This document shows, piece by piece, positions 63,601 through 64,000 of a stretch of 64,000 bases of DNA. Below the pieces are notes generated by a model. The model was not told where the DNA came from. It searched no databases and worked only from the letters and a program-made list of their open reading frames with translations. Made by a program: the position numbers and the translations under genes. Source of the stretch: Ulota crispa (lineage: Eukaryota > Streptophyta > Bryopsida > Orthotrichales > Orthotrichaceae); the NCBI GenBank assembly GCA_963920765.1, contig OY987245.1, forward strand, positions 20,662,727 to 20,726,726. Reading direction: 5' to 3'. Every line of letters starts with the position of its first letter. Within the stretch, counting starts at the first letter, position 1.

Positions 63601-64000
63601 TTTCCATGCATCAAAAGCATGTCTTGAAATTTCTTTTTCTCTGGCTTAGTCAGGAAACCATCTCCTCCAATCTTGAGGTTAGCTAGAGTCTCTTCGGTGA
63701 ATTTGTGTCCAATTCTCCTTGACTCTCTCAAACTTGGCTCTTTTTCAGCTTGTTTGATGTGATCATCAGTGTCAAATGGTAGCTGAGTAGCCACTGGCTT
63801 CACCTTCTTGTTCACAGTCTTGTACTTGGTATGTACTGCAGCTTCAGGTCTATATTCATCGATATTAGAAGAACACAGCTTTGCCATTGCTGTGTAAATC
63901 TCATGATGCATTGCAGCTGTATGGACATCAATAAGACAATGAGTAGTCGGCTCTGCATCCTCATTTGTCTTCAAATCTTGCAGAGTATGCAAGATATCAT
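60654..64000 (-). CDS. Ty3/gypsy retrotransposon polyprotein (RT, RNase H, integrase), 5' partial
   Basis: Open frame of at least 1,112 codons without stops, still open at the right edge, so gag, protease and the 5' LTR lie outside the window. Numbering from codon 63,990-63,992: reverse transcriptase about 160-400 with Asp250 (IGDLYSGYD) and FVDD (312-315, in place of the commoner YVDD); RNase H about 460-590 with Asp469, Glu521 and Asp546; integrase zinc finger His709, His716, Cys746, Cys749; integrase core Asp776, Asp835, Glu870; and a GPY/F module (RWFGPYIV, about 1018-1025). No chromodomain is visible; the tail is acidic. RT-RNase H-integrase order defines Ty3/gypsy. Domain wording (KPIPVPRALL; NPEANGKIERGH) differs from the common plant chromovirus and Athila/Tat types and recalls elements common in basidiomycete genomes; this affinity is from memory and needs a tree. 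The intact frame suggests recent activity. Confidence 0.93.
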   Translation of the reverse strand, partial: DILHTLQDLKTNEDAEPTTHCLIDVHTAAMHHEIYTAMAKLCSSNIDEYRPEAAVHTKYKTVNKKVKPVATQLPFDTDDHIKQAEKEPSLRESRRIGHKFTEETLANLKIGGDGFLTKPEKKKFQDMLLMHGKAFASSSDEIGCVQPSVVAPMVIFTVPHIPWDLKPIPVPRALLPKLVELLKEKTRMGILEPSMAPYSNRWFTVPKKSGALRFIQDMQPANKVTIRNKGSGPVVDEVAEAFAGHAIYSIGDLYSGYDQFQLAAQSRDLTTMKTPLGLVRMCTLPQGATNSVAHMQSAMNQILRDFVPEKTIPFVDDIPIKGCEENQRDLTVQSDGCRAFVSNHIHDVAQILGRLEEVNLTLSIDKSKFGVNEILVVGHLCGSYGRKPNPEKIDAIGRMKACSNITEVRRFLGACVFYHIWIPHFAHISEPLYKLLRKRTKFIWENEQNLAMEELKRILESPLVLKQVNYDCKRPVIVTVDTSPIAIGWAIGQDDEEGKRFAIRFGARILTERQRAYPQVKRELWGALTALKADRNYLIGAEVVLETDCLPLLGMIANCSSPDIAMLRWIAYIKSMNPVLVHIEGKKNSIADMLSRARYSNEDEMMGHEDVEDLLHGGYVVTIDAESSSIDTLPFKAELYEEKLRDIGLYLSTMKLQEGWTDKTFKDIRHQSYRYLLREGFLWKRAKRADEVPLRVVGDSKTKAEVLKEFHDTLWAGHRGIWATYTKIKERYWWKGLYKDVEEFVVSCVVCQLQSKVRHRDELHPTYPLAIHFQWMIDLVAMPNAMWGMKYLVLAREELSNFVEGRALRTKATENICRFILEDIFSRYGSIGRMRADRGELNATEAKEFFKRYGVQLKLTTAYNPEANGKIERGHPPIIHALVKACKGKPNMWPKLLPFALWADRTTHSTVTGYMPVELVYGQKPIMPAEEDIPTWVFLSWEDGISRERLLELRIQQLGRLSSDFDIALEKMKTARLSNKERFDKTHRLRTKQIREGDWVLVFDSTLEHQHSTVRKFAKRWFGPYIVMKVHTNGTYSLRELDGTSLRVPVAGKRIKAFRRSGKFHHEDLEEIFNPQEMESHERAEDKDEDSEDAEDNQDIHDEQTWHIPEDVQV

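Overview
The window looks like nuclear DNA of a land plant. It is AT-rich, has long gene-poor stretches packed with transposable elements, and carries three conserved plant or eukaryotic genes, two of them split by GT-AG introns. Codon use and UTR-like flanks of the genes are clearly more GC-rich than the surroundings. The species cannot be named from the sequence. The mix of Stowaway, Tourist and CACTA elements, putative piggyBac-type TTAA elements and an unusual Ty3/gypsy element would fit a non-seed plant (lycophyte, fern or bryophyte), but this is inference.

Layout. 1-17.6 kb: repeats only, namely a 33-38 bp minisatellite (1.38-1.86 kb), TTAA-flanked elements, a Stowaway element holding a nested TTAA element (4.8-6.3 kb), and a decayed solo LTR (6.74-8.88 kb). 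17.6-22.3 kb: a single-exon gene on the minus strand (19,505-21,025) of the plant 'ADE(L/F)F.(K/N)G' type (DUF1645/MAKR-like), with long GC-richer flanks. 22.3-26.6 kb: a stack of TTAA elements joined end to end and nested, including a 720 bp foldback. 26.7-37.6 kb: many MITEs (CACTA-type, Tourist-type, Stowaway, foldback) and one unexplained GC-richer island. 37.65-41.40 kb: an eight-exon NFKBIL1-like ankyrin gene (minus). 41.7-45.3 kb: a promoter-proximal MITE, a TTAA element and gene-flank sequence. 45.29-50.07 kb: a 13-exon casein kinase 1-like gene (minus). 50.1-58 kb: a Tourist MITE, more TTAA elements, and the left end of a CACTA element at 55,940. 58.06-58.47 kb: a decayed coding fragment cut by an LTR. 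58.47-64 kb: the 3' LTR and intact pol gene of a Ty3/gypsy element that runs off the right edge.

I assembled both split genes exon by exon; all junctions keep phase and give uninterrupted proteins of 367 and 494 residues. The three host genes share a strand but show no functional link. No rRNA, functional tRNA, CRISPR array or bacterial-type defence system is visible. The most unusual content is the family of about a dozen TTAA-flanked elements with CCCCTAAAGGACC-type ends (putative non-autonomous piggyBac relatives, rarely reported in land plants) and a gypsy LTR that carries a tRNA-like, SINE-like segment.
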